The notes: a model not told the origin generated them from the sequence alone. A stretch of 64,000 nucleotides of DNA from Micromonospora sp. WMMD882 (GCF_027497255.1 NZ_CP114903.1:1364001-1428000); one strand, 5' to 3'; counted from the first letter of the stretch, positions 9,259 through 18,176 are shown. Made by a program: numbers and translations.

Positions 9259-10884
9259 TCAGGTCAGCGGGCCGGACTCCGGGCGCAGCCGCGCCGAGCC
9301 GGCCGCCACCGACCAGCCCGCCACCCACGAGCTGCCGCTGGTGGCGCTGGTCCGGTCGGCCAGGTGGTACCAGTCCATCCGGCACTGCTGCGGGGTCACC
9401 TCCAGCACGCCGTAGCCGTGCCCGTCCAGCTCCGTCCAGCGCACGTGCGGGTTGGTCGTACGGATCAACGACGCGCCCAGCGCGCTCAGCGAGTTGCCCG
9501 GCGGCAGGCCCAGGAAGTCGTCGATGTTGTCGCTGGTCACCGACGGCACGACGAACTCGACGGCAGCCGGTCCGGTGAGCAGCGTCGACCGGGTGGTGAC
9601 CTCGTTGGCCCACGAGCAGTGGATGTCGCCGGTGAGGAACACCACGTCCCGGGTACGGTGTGCCCGCAGGTGGTCGACCAGCTCGTTGCGGTCGGCGTTG
9701 TACCCGTCCCACTGGTCGGGGTTGAGCACCGCGCCGTTCTGCGGGATGCCGAGCAGGTCCCGTAGCGGCCCGAGCAGCCAGGCCGGCAGGGTGGCCAGGT
9801 CGAGCCGGGCCATCATCACCGGGTTGCCGACCAGCTTCCACCGTGCGGTCGACGTGACCAGCCCGGACTTCAGCCAGGACAGTTGGGCGTCCCCGGTGAT
9901 CGTCCGGGTCGGGTCGTCGACGGCCGGGCCGGACGCCTGCGCCGACCGGTAGGAGCGCAGGTCCAGCATGGACAGCTCCGCGAGCTGCCCGAACCGCAGC
10001 CGCCGGTGGATCGCCCCGTTCGCCCCGGCCCGCACCGGCATCCACTCGAAGTACGCCTGCCGGGCCGCCGCCAACCGGGCCGCGAAGTCGCCCTCGACAC
10101 CGGGGGTGTGGTTCTGCGCCCCGCCGGACCACTGGTCGTTGGCGACCTCGTGGTCGTCCCAGGTGATCACCCAGGGCAGCGCGGCGTGCAGCGCCTGCAG
10201 GTCCGGGTCGGTCTTGTACAGGCCGTGCCGGGTCCGGTAGTCGGCGAGGGTGAGGATCTCGTGGGCCGGGCGCACCGGACGGACCACGGTGCCGCCCGCG
10301 TCGAACTCTCCGGTGCCGTACTCGTAGAGGTAGTCCCCGAGGTGCACGACGAGGTGCAGGTCACCGCGGGCGGCCAGGTGCCGGTACGCGGAGAAGTGCC
10401 CGGCCTCCCAGTTGGCGCAGGAGACCACGCCGAGCCGCAGCCGGTCGATGGTCGCGTCCACCGGCGGGGCGGTCATCGTCCGGCCGGTCGGCGACCACGT
10501 GCCGGCCAGCCCGAAGCGGTACCAGTAGGTGGTGGCCGGCGTGAGACCGCCCACCTCGACCTTGACGGTGTGGTCGCGGGCCGGGCCGGTCGGCGTGACG
10601 CCCTGCCCGACGATCGTCGTGAAGTCCGGATCGGTGGCGACCTGCCAGGACACCTGCGTGTCGGGGCCAACGCCGGAACCCGGCTGGGCGTCGTCGGTGG
10701 GCGTCACCCGGGTCCACAGCAGGACGCCGTCGGGGAGCGGATCGCCGGAGGCGACCCCGTGCCGGAACGCGCCGCCGGCCGCGCGGGCGGGGGAGACGCT
10801 GGTCAGGGCCGCGGTCAGGACGGCGCCGCTGGTGGAGGCGCCGGCGACGCGCAGCAGGGTACGACGGTCGATGGTGTTCGTCAT
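9259..10884 (-). CDS. phoD: secreted alkaline phosphatase D (PhoD family)
   Basis: 541 residues. The N-terminus carries a twin-arginine signal ([12 protein letters not shown], followed by a hydrophobic stretch and ARA-AGG), so the enzyme is exported folded by Tat. The mature part starts with [19 protein letters not shown], the PhoD N-terminal domain, followed by the metallophosphatase core with [28 protein letters not shown] and [10 protein letters not shown]. These supply the iron/calcium ligands known for PhoD. It releases phosphate or alkyl groups from phosphodiesters outside the cell. No PhoP-type box was recognised upstream. Confidence 0.95.
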   Translation of the reverse strand: MTNTIDRRTLLRVAGASTSGAVLTAALTSVSPARAAGGAFRHGVASGDPLPDGVLLWTRVTPTDDAQPGSGVGPDTQVSWQVATDPDFTTIVGQGVTPTGPARDHTVKVEVGGLTPATTYWYRFGLAGTWSPTGRTMTAPPVDATIDRLRLGVVSCANWEAGHFSAYRHLAARGDLHLVVHLGDYLYEYGTGEFDAGGTVVRPVRPAHEILTLADYRTRHGLYKTDPDLQALHAALPWVITWDDHEVANDQWSGGAQNHTPGVEGDFAARLAAARQAYFEWMPVRAGANGAIHRRLRFGQLAELSMLDLRSYRSAQASGPAVDDPTRTITGDAQLSWLKSGLVTSTARWKLVGNPVMMARLDLATLPAWLLGPLRDLLGIPQNGAVLNPDQWDGYNADRNELVDHLRAHRTRDVVFLTGDIHCSWANEVTTRSTLLTGPAAVEFVVPSVTSDNIDDFLGLPPGNSLSALGASLIRTTNPHVRWTELDGHGYGVLEVTPQQCRMDWYHLADRTSATSGSSWVAGWSVAAGSARLRPESGPLT

Positions 10885-10976
10885 GGTCTATGTCCTACCG
10901 ATCACCCCCGCGACCGCGCTGCCCCCGGACGGAAACGTTCGTCTGGTTTTCCCCGCCGGTTCCCGGATGCGACGTC

Positions 10977-11093
10977 TACGCCGCCGGGTCGCGTCCGGCG
11001 GCGTCCACGGCGCCGCGCCGCGTCCGGCGGTGACTACAGGCCGGGTCGTGCCTGCGGCGTTACGCCGCCGGGTCGCGTCCGGCGGCGTCCACG
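10977..11093 (-). repeat. two identical 33-bp direct repeats, each containing a terminator-like hairpin
   Basis: Copies at 10977-11009 and 11061-11093 are identical over 33 bases and separated by 51 bases. Each contains an 8-bp stem GCCGCCGG / CCGGCGGC with a 7-base loop (10980-11002 and 11064-11086). The second copy overlaps the last codons and stop of the MFS gene. A third, partial match (CGTCCGGCGG) lies between them near 11020. They look like a duplicated terminator for the minus-strand MFS gene, upstream of phoD. Confidence 0.75.
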
Positions 11094-12526
11094 TGTGCCG
11101 GCGTGCCCCGGTGGTGTCGGCTGTCGAGCAGGGCGGCGACGAGCGCCAACGCGATGATGCCGGCGGCGAGCAGCAGGGAGCGCCGGAAGGCCGCCGACCA
11201 CTGGTCGCCCCCACCGGCCGACACCGACGAGAAGAACAGCGCGCCGACGGCGGCGATGCCGGCCGCCGAGCCGAGTCGCTGCCCGGTCTGGAGCATCCCG
11301 GCGGCGCTGCCCGCCTCGGGCACCGGCACCTGGGCGAGGGTGAGGGTCTGGTTGGGTGTGATCACCAGGCCGCTGCCGATGCCGGCGACCAGCAACGGCA
11401 GGGCCGCGACCAGAGGCGCCGGGGCGTCCGGCAGGACCCGCAGCGCCAGCACCACCGCGCCGAGCCCGACGACCACCGTGGCCAGCCCGACGGTGACCAG
11501 CGGACGGCCGTACCGGTCGACGATCCGGCCGCCCACCGCCGAGGCGACGGCCGACCCCAGGGCGAACGGGGTGATCGCCAGACCGGCGACCAGCGCGCTG
11601 TAGCCCAACCCGATCTGCAGGTAGAGGGTGAAGACGAAGAACAACGCGGTGAAACCGCCGAAGTAGATCAGGGCGATCAGCGAGCCGAGGGCGTACGACC
11701 GCAGCCGGAACAGCCGCAGGTCGAACAGTGGCTCGGCGTGCCGGGCGTACCGCCGTTCCCACCAGCCGAAGGCGGCGAGCGCGAGCAGCCCGACCGGGAC
11801 CAACGCCCACTTGGCCGGCCCCGGCCACTGTTCCCGCTGCACCAGCGGCAGGAGCAGCAGCACCACCCCGGCGCCGAGCAGCAGCACCCCGACCGGGTCC
11901 AGCCGGCGCGGTCGGCGACCACCCTCGGGGACGGTCGGCAGCAGCCGCCAACCGAGCACGACCGCCATGACCCCGACCGGCACGTTGACGAAGAACACCC
12001 ACCGCCAGCCGTGCTCGGGGCCACCGACCGCGATGAGCAGGCCGCCGAGCAGCGGGCCGATCGCCGTGGAGATCCCGATGGTCGCGCCGAGCAACCCGAA
12101 CGGGCGACCCCGTTCCGGCCCCCGGAACAGTTGCTGGATCAGCCCGGTCACCTGCGGGTTGACCAGTCCCGCCGCCGCGCCCTGGACCAGCCGGGCGGCG
12201 ATCAGCCAGCCGGCCGACGTGGCGAGGCCGGCCACGGCGCTGGTCGCGGTGAACAGGGCGATACCGACGACGAAGGCGTCGCGCCGTCCCCGGGTGTCAC
12301 CGAGACGTCCGGCGGGCACCAGCACCAGCCCGAACGTCAGCGCGTACCCGGACAGGACCCACTGCAGGTCGCTGGGGGTGGCGTCCAGGGACCGCTCGAT
12401 CGACGGCACGGCCACGTTGACGATGCTGACGTCGAGCAGGGTCATGAACGCGGCGACCAGCCCGACGGCCAGCGCCGGCCAGCGCCGCCGCTGGCCCCCG
12501 CCGGTCAGGCCATCTGCCGGGCGCAC
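11060..12526 (-). CDS. MFS drug-efflux transporter (DHA2, EmrB/QacA type)
   Basis: 488 residues, with about 14 hydrophobic segments, matching the DHA2 subfamily. Motif A appears as GRLGDTRGRRDAF near residue 77 and the first helix has LLDVSIVNVAVPSIERSL, typical of EmrB/QacA exporters. The proton-driven pump would expel lipophilic drugs or metabolites. The GTG start at 12526 overlaps the end of the upstream winged-helix gene by 22 bases, so the two are probably cotranscribed and the small protein may regulate it. The start could also be an internal codon some residues later. Confidence 0.9.
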   Translation of the reverse strand: MRPADGLTGGGQRRRWPALAVGLVAAFMTLLDVSIVNVAVPSIERSLDATPSDLQWVLSGYALTFGLVLVPAGRLGDTRGRRDAFVVGIALFTATSAVAGLATSAGWLIAARLVQGAAAGLVNPQVTGLIQQLFRGPERGRPFGLLGATIGISTAIGPLLGGLLIAVGGPEHGWRWVFFVNVPVGVMAVVLGWRLLPTVPEGGRRPRRLDPVGVLLLGAGVVLLLLPLVQREQWPGPAKWALVPVGLLALAAFGWWERRYARHAEPLFDLRLFRLRSYALGSLIALIYFGGFTALFFVFTLYLQIGLGYSALVAGLAITPFALGSAVASAVGGRIVDRYGRPLVTVGLATVVVGLGAVVLALRVLPDAPAPLVAALPLLVAGIGSGLVITPNQTLTLAQVPVPEAGSAAGMLQTGQRLGSAAGIAAVGALFFSSVSAGGGDQWSAAFRRSLLLAAGIIALALVAALLDSRHHRGTPAHVDAAGRDPAA

Positions 12527-12741
12527 CAGCGGGGGCCGAAGTCCAGCCCGGCCATCGGCGAGTCCTCCCGGTGCAGCAGGTTCTTCTGCGACAGCAGCCG
12601 CAACGGCGTGACGATCTCGTCTTCGGTGAGCCCGGACTCCTCCGCGATCACCGCCGGGTACGGCACCTGCCCCCGCGCCTCGAGGGCGTACACCGCCTGA
12701 TAGACCCGTTCCTCCAGGTCCGAAAGCTGCACCTGCCGCAT
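12505..12741 (-). CDS. small winged-helix-like protein, possible regulator
   Basis: 78 residues, starting MRQVQLSDLEERVYQAVYAL. The start at 12741 is preceded by AAAGGGGG at a good distance; upstream extension is low-complexity. A helix-turn-helix-like pattern (YPAVIAEESGLTEDEIVTPL) spans residues 27-46, followed by a wing-like segment LLSQKNLLHRED. This suggests a compact winged-helix DNA-binding fold. It overlaps the efflux gene and is transcribed just ahead of it. I do not recognise a named family; regulation of the exporter is inferred from position only. Confidence 0.7.
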   Translation of the reverse strand: MRQVQLSDLEERVYQAVYALEARGQVPYPAVIAEESGLTEDEIVTPLRLLSQKNLLHREDSPMAGLDFGPRWCARQMA

Positions 12742-12902
12742 GGCGTCCCCCTTTCGGGCTGCCCGCCCCCGACGGGCGGTCCGCGCAGCGCCGGTTACCC
12801 CGCCCGGTGGCGATGATGCTCCCTCGACCGGGCGGTCCGGCGCGGGCGCCACCGCGCGGCGCTCACCCGGGCGGCAGGCAGGGCGGTACTAGGCTGCCTG
12901 AC

Positions 12903-14051
12903 ATGATCGTCTGGGACTGTGTCGTCATCGGAGCCGGCCCGGCCGGCCTGAGCGCCGCGCACGCCGCCGCCCGTGCCGGCGCGCGGACGCTCGTCGTGGA
13001 GCGGACGGCGCACCCCAGGTACAAGACCTGCGGCGGGGGTCTTGTCGGCGCCTCGCTCGCCGCCGTCGACGGCCGGATCGACGTGCCGGCCCACGACCGG
13101 GTCGACCGGGTCACCTTCACCCGCGACGGCCGCCGCGAGTTCACCCGCCGGCACCCCACGCCGCTGGTCACCATGGTCCGCCGGGAGGAGTTCGACCTGG
13201 CGCTGCGGCAGGCCGCGACCGACGCCGGGGCCCAGGTGCGGGAACGCGCCCCGGCGCGCGCCGTCGAACAGGACCCCGACGGGGTACGCGTCCGGCTGGC
13301 CGACGGCGAGACCGTCACCGCCCGGTACGCGGTCGGCGCGGACGGCTCGTCCGGGGTGACCGCCCGACACGTCGGCGTCGGGTACCGGCAGGTCGATCTC
13401 GGGCTGGAGTGGGAGCTGCCGGTGCCGGCCGTCGAGCAGGACCGCTGGCGGGGCCGGGTTCTGCTGGACTGGGGGCCGATCCCCGGCTCGTACGCGTGGG
13501 TGTTCCCCAAGGGCGACCGGCTCACCGTCGGCGTGATCGCGGCGCGCGGTGAGGGCGAGCGGACCCGCGCCTACCTGCGGGACTTCCTGGACCGGTTGGG
13601 TCTGTCGGGCCTGGAGCCGGCGCACGACTCCGGGCACCTGACCCGCTGCCGCGCCGACGACGCGCCGCTGCGCCGGGGTCGGGTGCTGGTCGCCGGGGAC
13701 GCGGCCGGTCTGCTGGAGCCGTGGAGCCGGGAGGGGATCAGCTACGCGTTGCGTTCCGGCGCCCTGGCCGGCGCGGCGGTGGCTGCCGGCGACCTGGACG
13801 GGTACGTGCGGGCGGTGCACGCCGAGCTGGTGCCCCCGATGCGGGCCGGTCACCGGTTGCTGGAGGTGTTCGCCCGCCGCCCGGAGGTGTTCCACGCCCT
13901 GCTGGCGAGCCCGCCGGGGTGGCGGATGTTCGTCCGGTTCTGCCAGGGGCGGGCGTCCTTCGAGCAGACCCTCACCCGACCGCCGGTGCGCGCCGCCCTG
14001 GCCCTGCTGGACCGGCTGCCCGTGCCGCGCACCCCGGCTCGCGCCCGCTGA
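12903..14051 (+). CDS. geranylgeranyl reductase-family FAD-dependent oxidoreductase
   Basis: 382 residues. FAD-binding GAGPAGLSAAHAAARAG at residue 9, then the family signature HPRYKTCGGGL, and the second flavin motif GDAAGLLEPWSREGISYA near residue 265. These are features of the geranylgeranyl reductase/digeranylglycerophospholipid reductase family, which saturate isoprenoid double bonds, for example in menaquinone side chains. Exact substrate unknown. ATG at 12903 is chosen over the longer frame because the upstream region is shared with the divergent small gene. The next 1.2 kb downstream is gene-poor and begins with a hairpin. Confidence 0.88.
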   Translation: MIVWDCVVIGAGPAGLSAAHAAARAGARTLVVERTAHPRYKTCGGGLVGASLAAVDGRIDVPAHDRVDRVTFTRDGRREFTRRHPTPLVTMVRREEFDLALRQAATDAGAQVRERAPARAVEQDPDGVRVRLADGETVTARYAVGADGSSGVTARHVGVGYRQVDLGLEWELPVPAVEQDRWRGRVLLDWGPIPGSYAWVFPKGDRLTVGVIAARGEGERTRAYLRDFLDRLGLSGLEPAHDSGHLTRCRADDAPLRRGRVLVAGDAAGLLEPWSREGISYALRSGALAGAAVAAGDLDGYVRAVHAELVPPMRAGHRLLEVFARRPEVFHALLASPPGWRMFVRFCQGRASFEQTLTRPPVRAALALLDRLPVPRTPARAR

Positions 14052-14076
14052 GCACGCCCTCGCGCCCGCGTCCGCT

Positions 14077-14142
14077 CTCGCCGTATCCCTGAAACGGGCC
14101 CCTTCGCCGGGGCGGTCACCCCGACATCAGCGTTACGGCGAG
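14077..14142 (+). terminator. hairpin downstream of the geranylgeranyl reductase-family gene
   Basis: Outer arms CTCGCCGTA (14077-14085) and TACGGCGAG (14134-14142) are perfect complements; CTGA/TCAG pairs inside them and a second stem GCCCC/GGGGC (14098-14113) forms the tip. It starts 26 bases after the stop codon, as expected of a terminator or a 3'-end structure. Its outer arms share the GCCGTA/TACGGC core with the hairpin at 15051-15114. Confidence 0.5.
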
Positions 14143-14286
14143 GGGCATACCGTCGTCCGGCCGGTTAGTCGGCTTCTTCCCGGAGGCGGGGCCGACGGTC
14201 AGCGAGCCACGCCTCAAGGTGGTCCCGCGCGGAACGGTCGCGGGGGGTTCGCGGTCGGTGTCCGGCTCCCCGATGGATGTTGGCTT

Positions 14287-14329
14287 TCGGAGGCTGTCGA
14301 GCTGCCCCGTATCTGGGGCACGCCTCCGA
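14287..14329. other. two-part hairpin
   Basis: Outer 8-bp stem TCGGAGGC / GCCTCCGA and inner 5-bp stem GCCCC / GGGGC with loop GTATCT. The loop repeats the CCGTATC motif also present at 14082, 14355 and 15055. No gene ends close by, so it is not simply a terminator. Confidence 0.5.
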
Positions 14330-14392
14330 CGACCGACCCAGGCCGGTCCGCCGTGCCGTATCTTCGGGCGACACCCGCTGGCCCCGACCGGG

Positions 14393-14470
14393 ACCGACCG
14401 ACCCCCGGGACCGACCGACCCCCGGGACCGACCGACCCCCGGGACCGACCGACCCCCGGGACCGACCGGG
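14393..14470. repeat. 17-bp tandem repeat, 4.6 copies
   Basis: Four identical units of ACCGACCGACCCCCGGG (14393-14409, 14410-14426, 14427-14443, 14444-14460) and a 10-base partial fifth unit. Units are contiguous without spacers, so this is a minisatellite and not CRISPR. The unit length is not a multiple of three and no gene covers it. Confidence 0.92.
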
Positions 14471-14646
14471 ATAGACGACCCGGACCTACCCCGGGCGACC
14501 CGGGCGAGACCACCGGCTCCCCGAGGACGACCAAGCCGTACGACGACGGGTCCTCTGCGCCGCCGGGATGCCTGACGGTCGACGCGGTCTGTTGCGCGTC
14601 GGCCGCCACGAACCCTGCGCCGGCCGGCTCACCCAGGTCCGAACTC

Positions 14647-14697
14647 CAGATCTTGGACAGTTGCCGTCGTAATACGACGGCAACTGTCCAAGATCTG
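14647..14697. repeat. 51-bp perfect palindrome (25-bp arms, one-base centre)
   Basis: Bases 14647-14671 are the exact reverse complement of 14673-14697, with a single A at 14672. The outer arm begins CAGATCTTGGACAGTTGCCG. Base composition is lower in GC than the surroundings. Transcribed, it would give a very stable hairpin; as DNA it could extrude a cruciform. The motif looks like an extragenic palindromic element, but a copy number cannot be determined from one window. Confidence 0.9.
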
Positions 14698-14773
14698 CGA
14701 GAAAGGGCGGATCCGGGGCGGCAGCCGGGCGAAGCTGATCGGTACGGGGGAGGCTGGAAGGCAACCCCTGGAG

Positions 14774-15065
14774 GTGTCTGAGCAGGCGTCGGAACCGCAG
14801 CCAGCGGCGGGGCGGGTACAAGAGCCGACTCGACGGACGACGGACGGGAAACGGTCGTGCCGCCAGCCGTACCCGAGGTCTTCACGTCGTGCGGCCACGC
14901 CGACGACCCGGAATCGGCGGCCGAGGTGCTCAGGTTTGGGTCTTCGCCCTGCCGGACGGGCGGGTGCTCATGGTGACCGCCGGCCGGGGACGCCGCGAGA
15001 TCGTCTGGTGGGCGTCCCTGGCGATCGGAGCTGATCTTTCGAGCCTGGCCGCGCCGTATCGCTGA
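14774..15065 (+). pseudogene. possible frameshifted remnant of a small protein gene
   Basis: Three adjacent pieces in different frames read like one broken gene: a GTG start giving MSEQASEPQPAAG (14774), a middle piece ending FTSCGHADDPESAAEVL (to about 14930), and a C-terminal piece VWVFALPDGRVLMVTAG and REIVWWASLAIGADL ending with TGA at 15063-15065. The last piece has natural codon use and residue composition, unlike random GC-rich frames. Two frameshifts would be needed. Function unknown. It could instead be a short intact gene starting at the ATG at 14970. Confidence 0.35.
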
Positions 15066-15114
15066 TCTGGGGTCGTCCCGCCTGGCGGACGGCCCCACAT
15101 CGGCGGTACGGCGC
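15051..15114. other. 64-base imperfect hairpin
   Basis: Outer arms GCGCCGTATCGCTGAT (15051-15066) and ATCGGCGGTACGGCGC (15099-15114) pair with two G-U positions; further pairs TGGGGTC/GGCCCCA and GTCC.GCC/GGCGGAC continue inward almost to the centre. It overlaps the stop codon of the proposed remnant and could be its terminator, or an independent repeat element related to the hairpin at 14077-14142. Confidence 0.5.
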
Positions 15115-15260
15115 TGTGGGCCGATCCTCCGGCGGTCCCGACTACGGCGAGCCCCGCCTCGCGGGGTGGGCGGTCGTGCGTGGCGCGGGCGTTTCCCGGT
15201 GACGCCGCCGGGTAGCACAGAACCGGACAGGTCGCCCCTGGCACGCGAGGAGACACCATA

Positions 15261-16157
15261 GTGAGCAAGGACCAGTACAGCCAGCAGGACCCGCAGGGCC
15301 AGTACCCGCAGGGGCAGCCCGAACAGCAGCAGACGCCGCCCGGCTCGACGGCCCAGATGAGTCCGAAGCCCGACCACGGCGAAAAGTCGTACCGGGGCAG
15401 CGGCCGACTGAAGGGCAAGCGCGCTCTGATCACCGGCGGTGACTCCGGCATCGGCCGGGCGGTGGCCATCGCCTACGCCCGGGAGGGCGCGGACGTGCTC
15501 ATCTCGTACCTGGGTGACGAGGAGGACGCCGACGCCCGCGACACGGTGCGGCTGGTCGAGGATGCCGGCCGGCGCGGCGTCGCCGTCAAGGGCGACATCA
15601 CCGACGAGGCGTTCTGCCAGTCGCTGGTCGACCGGGCGGTGTCCGACCTCGGTGGCCTCGACATCCTGGTGAACAACGCCGCCTACCAGATGGCGCAGGA
15701 CAAGGGCATCGCCGGCATCACCAGCGAGCAGTTCGACCGGGTGCTCAAGACCAACCTGTACGCGATGTTCTGGTTGTCCAAGGCGGCCGTGCCGCACCTG
15801 CCCGACGGCGGGGCGATCATCAACACGTCGTCGATCCAGGCGTACCAGCCGTCACCGCAGCTCCTGGACTACGCCACCACGAAGGCGGGCATCGCCAACT
15901 TCACCAAGGCGCTCGCCGACGACCTGGCCGATCAGGGCATCCGGGTGAACGCGGTGGCGCCCGGCCCGATCTGGACCCCGCTGATCCCGGCCACCATGCC
16001 GGAGGAGAAGGTCGAGTCGTTCGGCGAGGACACTCCGATGGGCCGCGCCGGCCAGCCCGCCGAGCTGGCCCCCGCGTACGTCTTCTTCGCCTCGCAGGAG
16101 TCGAGCTTCATCACCGGCGAGGTGCTCGGCGTGACCGGCGGCAAGCCGATCAGCTAG
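15261..16157 (+). CDS. SDR-family oxidoreductase (general stress protein 39/YhdF type)
   Basis: 298 residues. A hydrophilic Gln/Pro-rich N-terminal tail of about 45 residues precedes the Rossmann domain: TGGDSGIGRAVAIAYA for NAD(P), NNAAYQ, and the catalytic Ser with YATTK. The extended N-terminus and length fit the YhdF/YdaD/YghA clade associated with general stress in bacteria; substrate unknown. GTG start at 15261 has AGGAGACACC just upstream. It converges on the acyl-CoA oxidase gene with a 4-base stop overlap at 16154-16157. Confidence 0.9.
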   Translation: MSKDQYSQQDPQGQYPQGQPEQQQTPPGSTAQMSPKPDHGEKSYRGSGRLKGKRALITGGDSGIGRAVAIAYAREGADVLISYLGDEEDADARDTVRLVEDAGRRGVAVKGDITDEAFCQSLVDRAVSDLGGLDILVNNAAYQMAQDKGIAGITSEQFDRVLKTNLYAMFWLSKAAVPHLPDGGAIINTSSIQAYQPSPQLLDYATTKAGIANFTKALADDLADQGIRVNAVAPGPIWTPLIPATMPEEKVESFGEDTPMGRAGQPAELAPAYVFFASQESSFITGEVLGVTGGKPIS

Positions 16158-18148
16158 ACGGATCCCGCCGGCAGGTCCGCACCGGTCGCGTCGTGGGCGG
16201 CCATGGTCTCCTGCCGGCCGGGCTCCTCGGCCAGGATGGCGCAGTGCAGCCACCGCTCCGGGATGGCGAAACCGTCCACCAGCGTCCGCATCTGCGGGCG
16301 CAGCTCCTTGAGCAGGCTGTTGACCACACCCGTGATCGTCTTCGAGCGGACCGGGGTGAGGCGGCCGTGCTCCAGGAACCAGCCCCTGTGGGCCTCGATG
16401 ACGGTGAGCGCGTACAGGTCGCACACCCGGGACAGCAGCGCCCGTACGGCCGGGTCGTCGGTGTCCTCGACGCCCGCCACGAAGGCCTCCAGGGTGACCC
16501 GGTCGACGTGGGCGGCGGCGACCGCGAGGACGTGGTCCTGGACGTCGTTGAAGATGTCGAAGGGCCGGTCCTTCTTCCTGGCCGCGCCGTTGCGCAGCCG
16601 GCGCACCACGCCGTCGAGCAGGTGCCGCTCGCGGTCCTCGAACAGCGTCAACTGCCAGCCACGGTCGGTGACGGCGACCTCGTCGTCCCGGCCGGGCACG
16701 GCGCTGACCAGCCGCTCGATGAGCGACCGGGCGGCGGTGCGTTCCAGCACCATCTCGCGGACCTGTTCGGCGACGAACGAGGCGCGCCCCCAGCCGTCCA
16801 GCGAGCCGAACTCGTCCCGGTAGCCGGTGAGCAGCCCCTTGCCGACCAGTTGCAGCAACACCGTGTTGTCGCCCTCGAACGTGGTGAAGACGTCGGTGTC
16901 GGCCTTGAGACCGGGCAGCCGGTTCTCGGCCAGGTAGCCGGCGCCGCCGCACGCCTCACGGCACATCTGGATGGTGCGGGTGGCGTGCCAGGTCTGCGCG
17001 GCCTTGAGGCCGGCGGCCCGGGACTCCAGCTCCCGCTGCCGGTGCTCGTCGACCGGCTCGTCACCGCCCTGCGCCGCGCTCAACGCGCTGACCAGCTCGG
17101 CCTGGGCGAAGTGCAGCGCGTACGTGGTGGCCAGGGCGGGCAGCAGCTTACGCTGGTGGGCCAGGTAGTCGTTGAGCAGCACCTCCCGGCCCGCGTCGGG
17201 CGCGGGGAACTGCCGGCGGACGTCGCCGTAGCGCACCGCGATGGTCAGCGCCGACTTGGTGGCCGCCGCGGCGGCCCCGCCCACGCTCACCCGGCCCCGC
17301 ACCAGGGTGCCGAGCATGGTGAAGAAGCGCCGTGAGTCGTTGTCGATCGGGCTGGAGTACGTCCCGTCCTCGGCCACCTGCCCGTACCGGTCCAGCAGCA
17401 TGTCCCGGGGCACCGTCACGTGGTCGAAGCTGAGCCGTCCGTTGTCCACGCCGAGCAGCCCGGCCTTGGGCCCGGCGTCGCCGATGGTCACGCCGGGCAG
17501 CGGGTCGCCCCGCTCGTCGCGGATCGGCACCAGCCAGGCGTGCACGCCGTGCCGCCGCCCGCCGGAGATCAGTTGCGCGAACACCACCGCGAGTCGCCCG
17601 TCCCGGGCGGCGTTGCCGATGTAGTCCTTGCGGGCCGCCTCGTGCGGGGTGTGCAGGTCGAACGTCTGCGTCTGCGGGTCGTACACGCAGGTGGTGCGCA
17701 GTTGCTGGACGTCGGAGCCGTGGCCGGTCTCGGTCATCGCGAAGCAGCCGAACGTGCTGCCGGAGACGATGTCGCGCAGGTAGGCGTCGTGGTGCCGCCG
17801 CGTGCCGAGGGCGTAGACGGCGCCCCCGAACAACCCCCACTGCACGCCTGCCTTGACCATCAGCGACAGGTCGACCTGGGCCAGCATCTCGCAGGCGACG
17901 ATCGAGCCGCCCGGGTCGGCCCGGCCGCCGTACTCGGTGGGGAAGGCCGAGGCGATGCCCAGCTCCACGGGGAGCTCGTGGAGCAGTCGGGTGATCCGCT
18001 CCCGGGCCTGGTCACCGGTCTCGCCGTACACCGGGAGGAAACGCGCGTCGAGTTGGTCCCGGTGCGCGTTGCGGACCTCCACCCACGGTCCGTCGAGCAC
18101 TTCCTGCAGGCGGGTGAGGTCGATGTGGCCGGACGCGTGAACAGGCAT
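16154..18148 (-). CDS. acyl-CoA dehydrogenase/oxidase (ACOX-like)
   Basis: 664 residues, longer than ordinary acyl-CoA dehydrogenases (about 380) and matching the acyl-CoA oxidase-type family. Features: CFAMTETGHGSDV (flavin/substrate loop) near residue 131, ARKDYIGNAARDGRLAVVFA, and CREACGGAGYLAENRLPGL with TDVFTTFEGDN near residue 405. It would catalyse the first step of fatty acyl-CoA beta-oxidation. Start at 18148 is preferred because GAGAGG precedes it and because the alternative ATG at 18172 almost touches a palindrome likely to be the operator (18177-18189). Confidence 0.9.
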   Translation of the reverse strand: MPVHASGHIDLTRLQEVLDGPWVEVRNAHRDQLDARFLPVYGETGDQARERITRLLHELPVELGIASAFPTEYGGRADPGGSIVACEMLAQVDLSLMVKAGVQWGLFGGAVYALGTRRHHDAYLRDIVSGSTFGCFAMTETGHGSDVQQLRTTCVYDPQTQTFDLHTPHEAARKDYIGNAARDGRLAVVFAQLISGGRRHGVHAWLVPIRDERGDPLPGVTIGDAGPKAGLLGVDNGRLSFDHVTVPRDMLLDRYGQVAEDGTYSSPIDNDSRRFFTMLGTLVRGRVSVGGAAAAATKSALTIAVRYGDVRRQFPAPDAGREVLLNDYLAHQRKLLPALATTYALHFAQAELVSALSAAQGGDEPVDEHRQRELESRAAGLKAAQTWHATRTIQMCREACGGAGYLAENRLPGLKADTDVFTTFEGDNTVLLQLVGKGLLTGYRDEFGSLDGWGRASFVAEQVREMVLERTAARSLIERLVSAVPGRDDEVAVTDRGWQLTLFEDRERHLLDGVVRRLRNGAARKKDRPFDIFNDVQDHVLAVAAAHVDRVTLEAFVAGVEDTDDPAVRALLSRVCDLYALTVIEAHRGWFLEHGRLTPVRSKTITGVVNSLLKELRPQMRTLVDGFAIPERWLHCAILAEEPGRQETMAAHDATGADLPAGSV

Positions 18149-18176
18149 GGTCACCTCTCGGCTGGCGGACATATGG

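Larger units (their letters stand above)
14052..15260. other. 1.2-kb gene-poor region rich in dyads and repeats
   Basis: No intact gene is supported here. The region contains a hairpin (14077-14142), a second hairpin (14287-14329), a 17-bp tandem repeat (14393-14470), a 51-bp perfect palindrome (14647-14697), a probable frameshifted remnant (14774-15065) and a long imperfect hairpin (15051-15114). Reading frames across it in all directions are low-complexity or interrupted. Confidence 0.7.

Noticed and set aside
12742..12852. N-terminal extension of the small winged-helix protein
   Set aside because: Extension is Pro/Arg/Gly-rich; ATG 12741 has a strong ribosome site.
14393..14470. CRISPR-like array
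   Set aside because: Units are contiguous with no spacers and only 17 bases long; no cas gene is present.
14214..15797. 527-residue minus-strand open frame over the gene-poor region
   Set aside because: It spans tandem repeats, a palindrome and the SDR gene, and has no recognisable domain.
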